Shown here one piece after another: positions 1 to 6,344 of a DNA stretch of 8,164 nt. The translations under genes were made by a program, and so were the position numbers. The notes under the pieces were generated by a model. It worked only from the letters and a program-made list of their open reading frames with translations, ran no database searches and was not told the origin of the DNA. The stretch comes from Bacilli bacterium (GTDB taxonomy: Bacteria; Bacillota_I; Bacilli_A; RF39; UBA660), in NCBI GenBank assembly GCA_028685275.1, contig JAQUEG010000025.1, positions 1 through 8,164 of the forward strand, given 5' to 3'. The first letter of the stretch is position 1. Every line of letters starts with the position of its first letter.

Positions 1-107
1 CTGGGTTCTCAACTGGTCCTCATTTACATTTTGCTTTAACATTTAGGGAAATTTATACTAATCCATGGCAATTTATTGATTATACTAGTTTTAGTGAAAA
101 AGAATAA
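1..107 (+). CDS. C-terminal end of an M23-family (LytM-type) metallopeptidase, partial
   Basis: The frame beginning at base 3 is open from the window edge to a TAA at 105-107. It encodes GFSTGPHLHFALTFREIYTN followed by PWQFIDYTSFSEKE. The segment S-T-G-P-H-L-H-F is the C-terminal HxH motif of M23 zinc endopeptidases, whose last histidine binds zinc. The following NP(W) turn also fits the family end. Such enzymes cut peptide cross-links in peptidoglycan outside the membrane and serve in wall remodelling, division or sporulation. Only the last 34 residues are present, so the signal peptide, other domains and subfamily cannot be judged. The next gene starts 21 nt downstream with no terminator between, so the two are probably co-transcribed. 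The family call rests on one short but very characteristic motif. Confidence 0.8.
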   Translation, partial: GFSTGPHLHFALTFREIYTNPWQFIDYTSFSEKE

Positions 108-128
108 ACATAAATAGAGGAGTAATAT

Positions 129-443
129 ATGTTAGACAAAAAGAAATTTACTATGATTGATGAAAATTTTATTTGTGAAGAGTGTGGTCGAAAGGTTAAG
201 CCATTAGGTTATACTGCTCGTGATCATTGTCCATATTGTTTATTTTCAAAACATGTTGATATTAATCCTGGTGATCGTGCAAATGAATGTTGTGGTATTT
301 TAGAACCAATTGGAATTGAAAGTAATAAAAAAGGTAATTATCAAATTATATATCGTTGTCAAAAATGTGGTGCCGTAAAAAAGAATATTATCGCTAAAGA
401 TGATAATATGGATTTGATTATTAAATTAAGTATTTTAGGTTAA
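129..443 (+). CDS. RNHCP-domain zinc-ribbon protein
   Basis: This 104-residue protein matches the RNHCP family along its whole length. A C16xxC19 pair is followed by the family signature at residues 31-35 (here RDHCP, with D for N) and CPYC (C34, C37). Next come the conserved HVDINPGDR stretch (42-50), C54/C55 and a last C77xxC80 pair. The four cysteine clusters suggest two zinc-binding ribbons. The family is small and cytoplasmic, with no function I can name firmly; nucleic-acid or ribosome-related roles are only guesses. The ATG at 129 is preceded by AGAGGAG (116-122) at 6-nt spacing, which favours it over the in-frame ATG at codon 9. It lies 21 nt after the M23 peptidase gene and is followed by a strong hairpin, so it is probably the last gene of that operon. 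Confidence 0.85.
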   Translation: MLDKKKFTMIDENFICEECGRKVKPLGYTARDHCPYCLFSKHVDINPGDRANECCGILEPIGIESNKKGNYQIIYRCQKCGAVKKNIIAKDDNMDLIIKLSILG

Positions 444-455
444 TAAAGTAATAAA

Positions 456-496
456 ATATCATAAAAAGAGTAGAAATTTTACTCTTTTTATGATAT
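456..496. terminator. Hairpin terminator after the RNHCP gene, possibly bidirectional
   Basis: Bases 456-472 (ATATCATAAAAAGAGTA) pair perfectly with 480-496, giving a 17-bp stem around a 7-nt loop (GAAATTT). The A-run in the left arm and T-run in the right arm give U-rich tracts on either strand. No separate T-run follows the stem, so intrinsic termination is likely but not textbook. It lies 12 nt after the RNHCP stop codon. Confidence 0.7.
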
Positions 497-507
497 CATA
501 TTAATGA

Positions 508-533
508 ATTTAATAACATTAATGTTATTAAAT
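508..533. repeat. 26-bp perfect palindrome upstream of the HD-domain gene
   Basis: The sequence ATTTAATAACATT at 508-520 is followed immediately by its exact reverse complement at 521-533, with no spacer. Two-fold symmetric DNA of this size fits a dimeric repressor site, but AT-rich DNA also makes palindromes by chance. The position, about 105 nt before the HD-domain start, would suit an operator. No convincing -35/-10 pair was found in 534-638, where a TTGTAA at 549 lacks a well-spaced -10. The rest of 444-638 holds only the terminator and AT-rich DNA. Confidence 0.4.
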
Positions 534-638
534 AATTACATTATTAATTTGTAACATCATATATATATAAAGAGTAAATTAAAATATATAGAATTATATT
601 TTTTTCTTATTAAACATTACATAGTGAGGTATTAAATT

Positions 639-1151
639 ATGAAAACGATTATTAATGAAAATGATGAACAGTATTTAGAAATTGTAGAACATATTTTAAA
701 TAATAAGAAATTTAATGATTTAGATCATTATTTTCATCATGGAACAAGTAGATTATTACATTCGCAACGAGTATCATATTATTCATATAAAGTTGCTAAA
801 AAATTAGGACTTGATTATGAAACAACTGCTATAGCGGGGTTACTACATGATTTTTATGGTGAAACAAAAGGAACAAGTAAACTTCATCACTTATATGAAG
901 AATATTCGCATCCTTTAAAAGCTGCTAAAAATGCGGAAACTTATTTTAAAGTTTCCCCTAAAATTAAAAATATTATTGCTACTCATATGTTTCCGTGGAC
1001 TTTAAGACCTACTAAATATATTGAAGGTTGGATTGTAAATATGGTTGATAAAACTGTTGCCACTTATGAATACAGTTTAAAGTTTCGTTATAAGTTTTCT
1101 TTGTGGACTATTTTTTTATTTAATATATTACGTATAGGAACAACTAAATAA
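639..1151 (+). CDS. HD-domain metal-dependent phosphohydrolase (YqeK-like pattern)
   Basis: The 170-residue protein carries the spaced ligands of the HD superfamily: H41 (LLHSQRVS), the H70-D71 doublet (AGLLHDFY), H91 (YSHP), H116 (IATHMFPW) and D137 (NMVDK). These bind one or two divalent metals and hydrolyse phosphomonoester or phosphodiester bonds. The H...HD...H...H...D order resembles YqeK/HD-hydrolase proteins acting on nucleotides, but the natural substrate cannot be told from sequence. A hydrophobic, aromatic C-terminal tail (about 152-166, WTIFLFNILRI) could touch the membrane. It lacks the charged flanks of a clear transmembrane helix. The ATG at 639 has AGTGAGG (623-629) at 9-nt spacing. 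The tRNA genes begin 28 nt downstream without an intervening terminator, so read-through into them is possible. Confidence 0.8.
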   Translation: MKTIINENDEQYLEIVEHILNNKKFNDLDHYFHHGTSRLLHSQRVSYYSYKVAKKLGLDYETTAIAGLLHDFYGETKGTSKLHHLYEEYSHPLKAAKNAETYFKVSPKIKNIIATHMFPWTLRPTKYIEGWIVNMVDKTVATYEYSLKFRYKFSLWTIFLFNILRIGTTK

Positions 1152-1161
1152 GATAAAATAA

Positions 1162-1170
1162 TGATATTAT
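1162..1170 (+). promoter_or_regulatory. Possible extended -10 element for the tRNA cluster
   Basis: TGATATTAT reads as an extended -10 (TGn followed by TATTAT at 1165-1170). The predicted start of transcription lies a few bases before tRNA-Arg at 1180. No good -35 hexamer is seen 16-18 nt upstream, so this is tentative. Read-through from the HD-domain gene is the alternative. Confidence 0.35.
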
Positions 1171-1179
1171 AAAATTAGT

Positions 1180-1256
1180 GTCCACGTAGCTCAGCTGGAT
1201 AGAGCAATCCCCTCCTAAGGGATAGGTCGACGGTTCGACCCCGCCCGTGGACGCCA
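1180..1256 (+). tRNA. tRNA-Arg, anticodon CCU
   Basis: The cloverleaf is complete. Acceptor GTCCACG pairs with CGTGGAC, and the D-stem GCTC with GAGC. The anticodon stem ATCCC/GGGAT surrounds loop CTCCTAA with anticodon CCT, reading AGG. The variable loop is AGGTC and the T-loop TTCGACC. Discriminator G and an encoded CCA end the gene. The T-stem GACGG/CCGCC has one A-C mismatch (positions 50 and 64 in standard numbering). The gene lies 3 nt before tRNA-Thr, and both probably come from one precursor. Confidence 0.95.
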
Positions 1257-1259
1257 GCT

Positions 1260-1333
1260 GCCGATGTAGTTTAATGGTAAAACAGATGCATGGTAAGCAT
1301 CAGACGACAGTTCAATTCTGTCCTTCGGCACCA
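1260..1333 (+). tRNA. tRNA-Thr, anticodon GGU
   Basis: Acceptor GCCGATG pairs with CTTCGGC apart from a U-U mismatch at the sixth pair. The D-stem is GTTT/AAAC with loop AATGGTA. The anticodon stem GATGC/GCATC surrounds ATGGTAA (U33, anticodon GGT, A37), reading ACC and ACU. The variable loop has 4 nt, the T-arm is GACAG/CTGTC around TTCAATT, and discriminator A plus encoded CCA end the gene. G1-C72, C2-G71 and the G34-G35 anticodon bases suit threonyl-tRNA synthetase identity. The final A of CCA (1333) is also the A of a spurious in-frame ATG ahead of yidD. Confidence 0.93.
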
Positions 1334-1398
1334 TGAAGAATTTAATTCTAATTAAGTTTTATAAAAGCATTGCGGTACTCAATATTTGGGGTGATGAT

Positions 1399-1620
1399 TT
1401 GCAAATAATATTAATTAAGTTAATAAAACTATATCAAATAATTCCCGGGCCATGGCATAATTATTGTCGGCATATTCCGTCTTGTTCAAATTATGCGATT
1501 GATGCTATTGAAGAACATGGTGCCATAAAAGGAGTAATTTTAGCAATAAAAAGAATAATACGATGTGGTCCAGGCGGCACTTATGGTTATGATCCAGTGC
1601 CATTGAGGAGGGGAAAATGA
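1399..1620 (+). CDS. yidD: YidD, membrane protein insertion efficiency factor
   Basis: From a TTG start at 1399 this is a 73-residue protein with the full YidD pattern. An amphipathic N-terminus (QIILIKLIKLYQ) leads to PGPW (16-19), then C23-R-H-I-P-S-C29-S-N-Y and the closing RCGPGG...YGYDPVP (55-68). YidD is a small peripheral protein at the inner face of the membrane that helps the YidC/Oxa1 insertase place proteins. The frame is also open back to an ATG at 1333, but that ATG lies on the CCA end of tRNA-Thr and would add 22 non-conserved residues. GGGGTGAT at 1388-1395 sits 3 nt before the TTG, the same spacing as GGTGAT before rnc, and decides the start. Its TGA stop overlaps the ATG of the next gene (ATGA), indicating translational coupling. 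Confidence 0.9.
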   Translation: MQIILIKLIKLYQIIPGPWHNYCRHIPSCSNYAIDAIEEHGAIKGVILAIKRIIRCGPGGTYGYDPVPLRRGK

Positions 1621-2477
1621 AATATCTTAAGAAGTTATTGGTTATAATTTTTGGTTTATTTATAATTACGGGGTGTTTTAAAAAAGATACAATGGAAGAT
1701 ATTACTATTTATACCACTATTTATCCAATTGAATTTATTGCTCATACTTTATATGGTGAACATGCGATGATAAAAAGTATATATCCGAGTGAAGTTGATG
1801 TTATTAATTATGTATTGACTGATAAACAATTAACTGATTATAGTAAATCCGGTTTATATATTTATAATGGACTTAGTAAAGAAAAAGATTATGCGATTAC
1901 TATGTTAAACAAAAATCGCCATTTAAAAATAATAGATGGTGCTATGAATATGGAATATGAGTATGGTATTGAAGAATTATGGTTAGATCCTTCAAATTTT
2001 CTTATGATCGCGCGTAATATTAAAAAAGGATTTGAGGAGTATATTACTAATCCTTATTTAGAAAATGAAATTAATAATAAATATGAAGAATTAAAAATTG
2101 AGTTATCAGAACTTGATGCGGAATTAAATGTAATCGCTAAAGAAGCTATAAATAATACAATTATTGTTGCCGATGATGTTTTTCTTTATTTAACAAAATA
2201 TGGTTTTAATGTTATTTCTTTAGGAAGTGAAGAAATAAGTGAAAAAACAATAGCAGATGTTGAAGAATTGATTGAAAATGATGTAATTCAAAATATTTAT
2301 ATAAGATCGGGAACAAAAGAAAACGAAGTTGTTTCTAATTTGGTCCAAAAAGGAGTTAAATTACAACCGTTACGTTTAGGTATTAATTTAACAACGCAAG
2401 AACGAATTGATAAAATAAATTATATTGATATTATGAAAAGTAATATTGAATTATTGAAGCAAGAATTATATCAATAA
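1617..2477 (+). CDS. ZnuA-family lipoprotein with a degenerate metal site
   Basis: This 286-residue protein looks like a metal-ABC-transporter solute-binding lipoprotein (cluster A-I, ZnuA/TroA/PsaA). It has a lipoprotein signal peptide with lipobox IITGC20, then TTIYPIEFIAHTLYG (33-47), LYIYNGL (80-86), LWLDP (121-125) and a KYGF segment (194-197) in family order. Length is close to the usual 290-310. However, the histidine of HDYEPT corresponds to I63, that of DPHVWLDP to E120, and that of the HDAFGY motif to D186. The fourth acidic ligand appears to be R230. Only three histidines occur in the protein (43, 49, 102), none at these sites. Zinc or manganese transport is therefore doubtful; another ligand or a non-transport role is possible. 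No ABC permease or ATPase gene is adjacent. GAGGAGGGG (1605-1613) is a strong ribosome site. Confidence 0.75.
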   Translation: MKYLKKLLVIIFGLFIITGCFKKDTMEDITIYTTIYPIEFIAHTLYGEHAMIKSIYPSEVDVINYVLTDKQLTDYSKSGLYIYNGLSKEKDYAITMLNKNRHLKIIDGAMNMEYEYGIEELWLDPSNFLMIARNIKKGFEEYITNPYLENEINNKYEELKIELSELDAELNVIAKEAINNTIIVADDVFLYLTKYGFNVISLGSEEISEKTIADVEELIENDVIQNIYIRSGTKENEVVSNLVQKGVKLQPLRLGINLTTQERIDKINYIDIMKSNIELLKQELYQ

Positions 2478-2502
2478 AAATATTTTACAAAAGAATTTAA
2501 GG

Positions 2503-2529
2503 AAAAAATATGCGAAAAGCATATTTTTT
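2503..2529 (+). terminator. Rho-independent terminator after the lipoprotein gene
   Basis: AAAAAATATGC (2503-2513) pairs with GCATATTTTTT (2519-2529) around loop GAAAA, making an 11-bp stem whose right arm ends in six T. It closes the tRNA-yidD-lipoprotein unit 25 nt after the stop codon. Confidence 0.85.
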
Positions 2530-2537
2530 GTTATAAT
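2529..2537 (+). promoter_or_regulatory. Possible extended -10 for rnc-smc inside the terminator tail
   Basis: TGTTATAAT combines TGn with a perfect TATAAT at 2532-2537, directly after the terminator stem. No good -35 is visible. Transcription would start around 2543-2545, inside the ribosome-binding site GAAGGTGAT (2541-2549), giving an unusually short leader, so the call is tentative. The operon needs some promoter after the terminator, and this is the best candidate. Confidence 0.4.
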
Positions 2538-2552
2538 AAAGAAGGTGATAAA

Positions 2553-3215
2553 ATGAAAATATTAGAAAGATATAATATTCGCCCTAAAAATAAAAAAATA
2601 TATGAACAAGCTTTTTGGCATTCTTCTTATTCAAATGAACAAGGATTGAAAGAAGATTATGAACGATTAGAATTTTTAGGTGATGCGGTATTAGATTTAA
2701 TTATTAGTGAATATTTATATAAAAATATGTATCTAGAAGAAGGAAAAATGACTAAATTAAGAGCTAGTTATGTTTGTGAAAGTTCTTTAGCGGAATATGC
2801 GATGACTTTAGGTTTTAACGAATATATAAAAGTAGGTAAAGGTGAAGAAGCCCATGGTGGTAAGTTAAGAAAAACAATTCTTGCTGATGTGTTTGAAGCT
2901 TTTTTAGGGGCTTTATATTTAGATCTAGGGCTTAATAAAGTTCGTAAATTTATCATGAAAGAAATCATTCCGATTATTGAAGATGAAAAGCAATCCTTTT
3001 TTATTGATTATAAATCAATTTTGCAAGAATTAATGCAAACGAATAATAGTAATGTTACATATGAATTAGTTAAACAAATAGGTCCTTCCCATAATCGTAA
3101 ATTTACAGTTATGGTTAAGGTGAATAATATTAATTATGGCATTGGAACTGCTAGTTCAAAAAAGAAAGCCGAACAAGAAGCAGCCAAAAATGCACTAAGT
3201 AAGCGCGTACAGTAA
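2553..3215 (+). CDS. rnc: Ribonuclease III
   Basis: The 220-residue protein has both RNase III domains. The signature ERLEFLGDAVLDL (37-49) supplies E37, E40 and D44. LADVFEAFLGALYLDLG (110-126) supplies D112 and E115, the other metal ligands. A double-stranded-RNA-binding domain runs from about 152 to 219 (DYKSILQELMQ ... SSKKKAEQEAAKNALSK). It cleaves double-stranded RNA as a homodimer with Mg2+, maturing ribosomal RNA and some mRNAs in the cytoplasm. Length is normal for the family and all catalytic residues are present. GAAGGTGAT stands 3 nt before the ATG. smc starts 11 nt after the stop, so rnc-smc is an operon, an arrangement known from Bacillus and relatives, where ftsY usually follows; here ftsY is absent. 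Confidence 0.97.
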   Translation: MKILERYNIRPKNKKIYEQAFWHSSYSNEQGLKEDYERLEFLGDAVLDLIISEYLYKNMYLEEGKMTKLRASYVCESSLAEYAMTLGFNEYIKVGKGEEAHGGKLRKTILADVFEAFLGALYLDLGLNKVRKFIMKEIIPIIEDEKQSFFIDYKSILQELMQTNNSNVTYELVKQIGPSHNRKFTVMVKVNNINYGIGTASSKKKAEQEAAKNALSKRVQ

Positions 3216-3226
3216 AGGGTGAAATT

Positions 3227-6175
3227 ATGTATTTAAAACAAATAAAAATGTCAGGATTTAAATCATTTGTTGATAAAACAATTTTTCAATTTGAATCAGG
3301 AATAACTGGTATTGTCGGACCAAATGGTACCGGAAAAAGTAATATTGTTGATGCCGTTAGATGGGTATTAGGAGAACAAAGTGTTAAATCATTACGTGGT
3401 GATGGTTCAATGGCTGATGTAATTTTTTCTGGTAGTAAAACTCGTAATCCTTCTACTTTCGCTTCTGTTACTTTAGTTTTTGATAATGAAGATAAATATT
3501 TCCCGCTTGATTATGCGGAAGTTTCAATTAAAAGATTAATTTATCAAACTGGTGAAAATGAATATTATTTAAATGGTGAAAAATGTCGTTTAAAAGATAT
3601 AACTAATTTAGTAATTGATACTGGGTTAGCAAAGGAATCATTTAATATTATTACTCAAGGTAATATTCAAGAAATATTAAGTAACCGTCCCGAAGAAAGA
3701 CGGATCATTTTTGAAGAAGCAGCTGGTGTTTTAAAGTATAAAAAAAGAAAAGAAGAAGCACTTCGTAAATTGGATCGTACTCATGATAATATTAATCGAA
3801 TTAATGATATTATCAATGAATTAGAACAACAACTTGAGCCTTTAAGAAATCAAAAAGAGAAAGCCTATGTTTATAAAGAATCAAAAAGGGAATTAGAAGA
3901 AACCGAAATTAGTTTAATTGTTAATGATATTCAAATTACTAATGAAGAATATCACTATACTAAAGAACGTATTGATCAAATTGATACTAATATTATTGAA
4001 GTAAAACAATTAATAGATACCAAAGAAGCAGAATTAGTTAAAACTAAATTAGAAGTTACTAAAACAAATGAATTATTATATAAAACACAACAAGAATTAC
4101 TTGATAAGACAAAAGAAGTAGAAAAATTAAGTGGTGAAAAGAACTTATTGACTGAACGGAAAAAATATAATCATGATGATCCTAGATTAAATGATAATGC
4201 TATTTTATTAAAAGAACATCAATTAAAATTAAAAAACGAGTTAGAAACTGCGAATAGTGAAATTGAAACAAAGGAAAAACATTTAAGTGATTTAAAAATT
4301 AGAATTAATGAATTAGAAACCAAATTAGAAACTGTTTCAAAGCAAAAAGAACAGTTATTAATTGAATTTAATCAAAATAATCAACTGCAAAATGAATTAA
4401 AATATAAAATTAATTTAATGGAAAATAATATTGCCAATCAACAATATTTACCACCGGCGGTAAAAGCAATTTTAAATTGTCCGAAATTAAAAGGAGTTCA
4501 TAATATTATTGGTGATTTAATTGATACTGATGATCAATATAAAATTAGTATTGATGTTTCTTTAGGAGGAAGTGCTAAATTTATTGTTGTTGATAATGAA
4601 ATAGTAGCAAAAGAAGGAATTAATTATTTAAAAAGTCAAAAGCAAGGGCGTGCTACCTTTTTTCCTCTTAATATAATTAAACCACGTCGAATTGATCAAG
4701 ATACTTACAATTTAATTAAGAATCATGAAGAATTTATTGATGTGGCATCTAATTTAGTAACATATGATGAATGTTATCAAAATATTATTCTTAATCAATT
4801 AGGAGCCGTTATTGTTACTAAAACCATTGATGGAGCAAATGATATTGGTAAATTAATTAATCATAAATATAAAATTGTCACTTTAGATGGTGAATTGTTA
4901 CATATAGGAGGCTCTATTACTGGGGGAATTAATAATAAAAATAATAGTTTATTAAACGATAAATATGAATTAGAACAATTAAAAAGAAAATTAAAACAGA
5001 TTAAAGTAACTAACCAAGATTATCAATTAAAATTAAATGATTTTGATATTTTAACGAAAGAATATCAACATAAAGATTATAATTTAAAAATTGAACGTGA
5101 TTCTTTACTTAATCAAATTGATATGAAAAAGCAAGTGATTAATGAAAGTGCCGAAAAACTAAAAGCAATTGAAAATGAATTAAAAGGTATTACTGATATT
5201 CTTAATCAAACTTTAGATGATAAAGAAAAAGAATTACTTGATCAATATTATGAAACTAATAAAGAAAAGGATAAAATTAAACAAAAAGTAATATTTATAA
5301 CTAATCAAATTAAAGATTATAATGAACAACTAATGGAATTAGAAACAGAATTAAAAAAATATCATAATGATCTTTCGAAACAAGAAAAAGAATTACAAAG
5401 TTTAACCATAAAACATACTCGTTTTGAAGTAAAATTAGATAATTTATTAAATCGTTTAAACGAAGAATATAAAATGACTTTTGAAAGAGCTAAAAAAGAT
5501 TATATTCTTGTAATAGATGAAAAAGAAGCCCAAGAACGAGTTAGTGAATTAAAACAAATTATTAATGATTTAGGTATTGTAAATATTGGTGCTTTAGAAG
5601 AATATGAGCGTATTAATAAACGTTATGAATTTTTAATTAATCAAAAAAATGATTTATATAAAGCTGAAATGACGTTATTAGAAATAATTAAAGAAATGGA
5701 TTTAATTATGAAAGAATTATTTGAAGAAACATTTAAGTTAATTCAAATTGAATTTAAACGGGTATTTAAGCAATTATTTGGGGGCGGAAGTGCTGAAATA
5801 AAATTAATTGATTCCAAGAATGTTTTAACTTCTGGGATTGAAATTAAAGCGTTACCACCAGGTAAGAAATTGCAACATATATCTTTATTATCAGGCGGTG
5901 AAAAAGCGCTTACGGCCATTGCGTTATTATTTGCTATATTGAAAGTAAGACCAGTTCCATTTTGTTTATTAGATGAAGTAGAAGCACCATTAGATGAAAA
6001 TAATGTTATTGGTTTTTCTAACTTCTTAAAAGAATTTAAAGAACAAACCCAATTTATTGTTATTACTCATAAAAAGAAAACGATGGAATATGTTGATGTT
6101 TTATATGGTATTACAATGCAAGAATCAGGAGTTAGTAAATTGGTAAGTGTTAAATTAAAAGATATTAATAGTTAA
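3227..6175 (+). CDS. smc: Chromosome partition protein SMC, short-armed
   Basis: SMC is the ATPase core of bacterial condensin (with ScpA/ScpB), compacting and segregating the chromosome. Seen here are Walker A GPNGTGKSN (31-39, T where S is usual) and WVLGEQS (46-52). A long charged coiled coil spans about 170-400, followed by a hinge at about 408-568 ending LDGELLHIGGSITGG. A second coil spans about 575-870. The C-terminal head has signature LLSGGEKAL (887-895), Walker B CLLDE (913-917) with E917 as catalytic glutamate, and the closing GITMQESGVSKLVSV. At 982 residues it is about 200 shorter than Bacillus SMC (about 1,180), the loss lying in the coiled-coil arms. All ATPase motifs are intact, so it should be functional. 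AAAGGGTGA precedes the ATG by 5 nt. Confidence 0.97.
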   Translation: MYLKQIKMSGFKSFVDKTIFQFESGITGIVGPNGTGKSNIVDAVRWVLGEQSVKSLRGDGSMADVIFSGSKTRNPSTFASVTLVFDNEDKYFPLDYAEVSIKRLIYQTGENEYYLNGEKCRLKDITNLVIDTGLAKESFNIITQGNIQEILSNRPEERRIIFEEAAGVLKYKKRKEEALRKLDRTHDNINRINDIINELEQQLEPLRNQKEKAYVYKESKRELEETEISLIVNDIQITNEEYHYTKERIDQIDTNIIEVKQLIDTKEAELVKTKLEVTKTNELLYKTQQELLDKTKEVEKLSGEKNLLTERKKYNHDDPRLNDNAILLKEHQLKLKNELETANSEIETKEKHLSDLKIRINELETKLETVSKQKEQLLIEFNQNNQLQNELKYKINLMENNIANQQYLPPAVKAILNCPKLKGVHNIIGDLIDTDDQYKISIDVSLGGSAKFIVVDNEIVAKEGINYLKSQKQGRATFFPLNIIKPRRIDQDTYNLIKNHEEFIDVASNLVTYDECYQNIILNQLGAVIVTKTIDGANDIGKLINHKYKIVTLDGELLHIGGSITGGINNKNNSLLNDKYELEQLKRKLKQIKVTNQDYQLKLNDFDILTKEYQHKDYNLKIERDSLLNQIDMKKQVINESAEKLKAIENELKGITDILNQTLDDKEKELLDQYYETNKEKDKIKQKVIFITNQIKDYNEQLMELETELKKYHNDLSKQEKELQSLTIKHTRFEVKLDNLLNRLNEEYKMTFERAKKDYILVIDEKEAQERVSELKQIINDLGIVNIGALEEYERINKRYEFLINQKNDLYKAEMTLLEIIKEMDLIMKELFEETFKLIQIEFKRVFKQLFGGGSAEIKLIDSKNVLTSGIEIKALPPGKKLQHISLLSGGEKALTAIALLFAILKVRPVPFCLLDEVEAPLDENNVIGFSNFLKEFKEQTQFIVITHKKKTMEYVDVLYGITMQESGVSKLVSVKLKDINS

Positions 6176-6195
6176 CAACTTTAATATCTTTTTTT
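6157..6195 (+). terminator. Rho-independent terminator overlapping the smc stop codon
   Basis: GATATTAA (6161-6168) pairs with TTAATATC (6181-6188). AGTT (6170-6173) pairs with AACT (6177-6180), leaving one bulged T and a 3-nt loop. Seven T follow (6189-6195), and upstream A residues (6157-6160) can extend the stem. The smc TAA (6173-6175) lies in the loop, so the terminator is built into the end of the gene. Confidence 0.85.
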
Positions 6196-6197
6196 CA

Positions 6198-6203
6198 TAT
6201 AAT
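6198..6203 (+). promoter_or_regulatory. Perfect -10 hexamer TATAAT upstream of the small open frame
   Basis: TATAAT stands just after the smc terminator. The best -35-like match, TTAACA at 6172-6177, is 20 nt away, which is longer than ideal. If used, transcription would start near 6210, immediately before GGAAGTGAT (6211-6219). Chance occurrence in AT-rich DNA cannot be excluded. Confidence 0.35.
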
Positions 6204-6222
6204 GGGATAGGGAAGTGATAAT

Positions 6223-6324
6223 ATAAAAAAAAACTTATCCCCTTATTTAATTATTAAGAAATATTTAATTATATATATAATATTAACAATTATAGTAGTT
6301 ATTGGGACTATTATTATATTGTAA
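6223..6324 (+). CDS. Possible 33-residue single-pass membrane peptide with ATA start
   Basis: The frame from 6223 to the TAA at 6322-6324 encodes (M/I)KKNLSPYLIIKK followed by about 20 strongly hydrophobic residues (YLIIYIILTIIVVIGTIIIL). Two lysine pairs followed by one transmembrane segment is the layout of a small inner-membrane protein. No ATG, GTG or TTG lies in the right place. However, GGAAGTGAT at 6211-6219 sits 3 nt before the ATA, the same spacing as GGTGAT before rnc and yidD. A TATAAT lies upstream and a hairpin with a T-run downstream, so the frame has the parts of a complete transcription unit. It may be a gene with a non-standard ATA start, one whose ATG mutated to ATA (a fresh pseudogene), or chance in AT-rich DNA, where hydrophobic Ile-rich peptides arise easily. 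I do not recognise a family. Confidence 0.35.
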   Translation: MKKNLSPYLIIKKYLIIYIILTIIVVIGTIIIL

Positions 6325-6344
6325 AAAATAAAACAACGTAATTA

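Noticed and set aside
1180..1256. tRNA-Arg as an integration site for a mobile element
   Set aside because: No integrase, phage gene or repeat of the tRNA 3' end is seen in the flanks.
1333..1398. N-terminal extension of YidD from the ATG at 1333
   Set aside because: It overlaps the CCA end of tRNA-Thr, has no ribosome site and is not part of the YidD family.
1618..1620. Mycoplasma-type code (TGA read as Trp)
   Set aside because: TGA ends yidD exactly where the family ends, and all tryptophans in conserved positions are TGG.
2768..2968. Reverse-strand 66-codon frame inside rnc
   Set aside because: Fully antisense to a certain RNase III gene, with no supporting signals.
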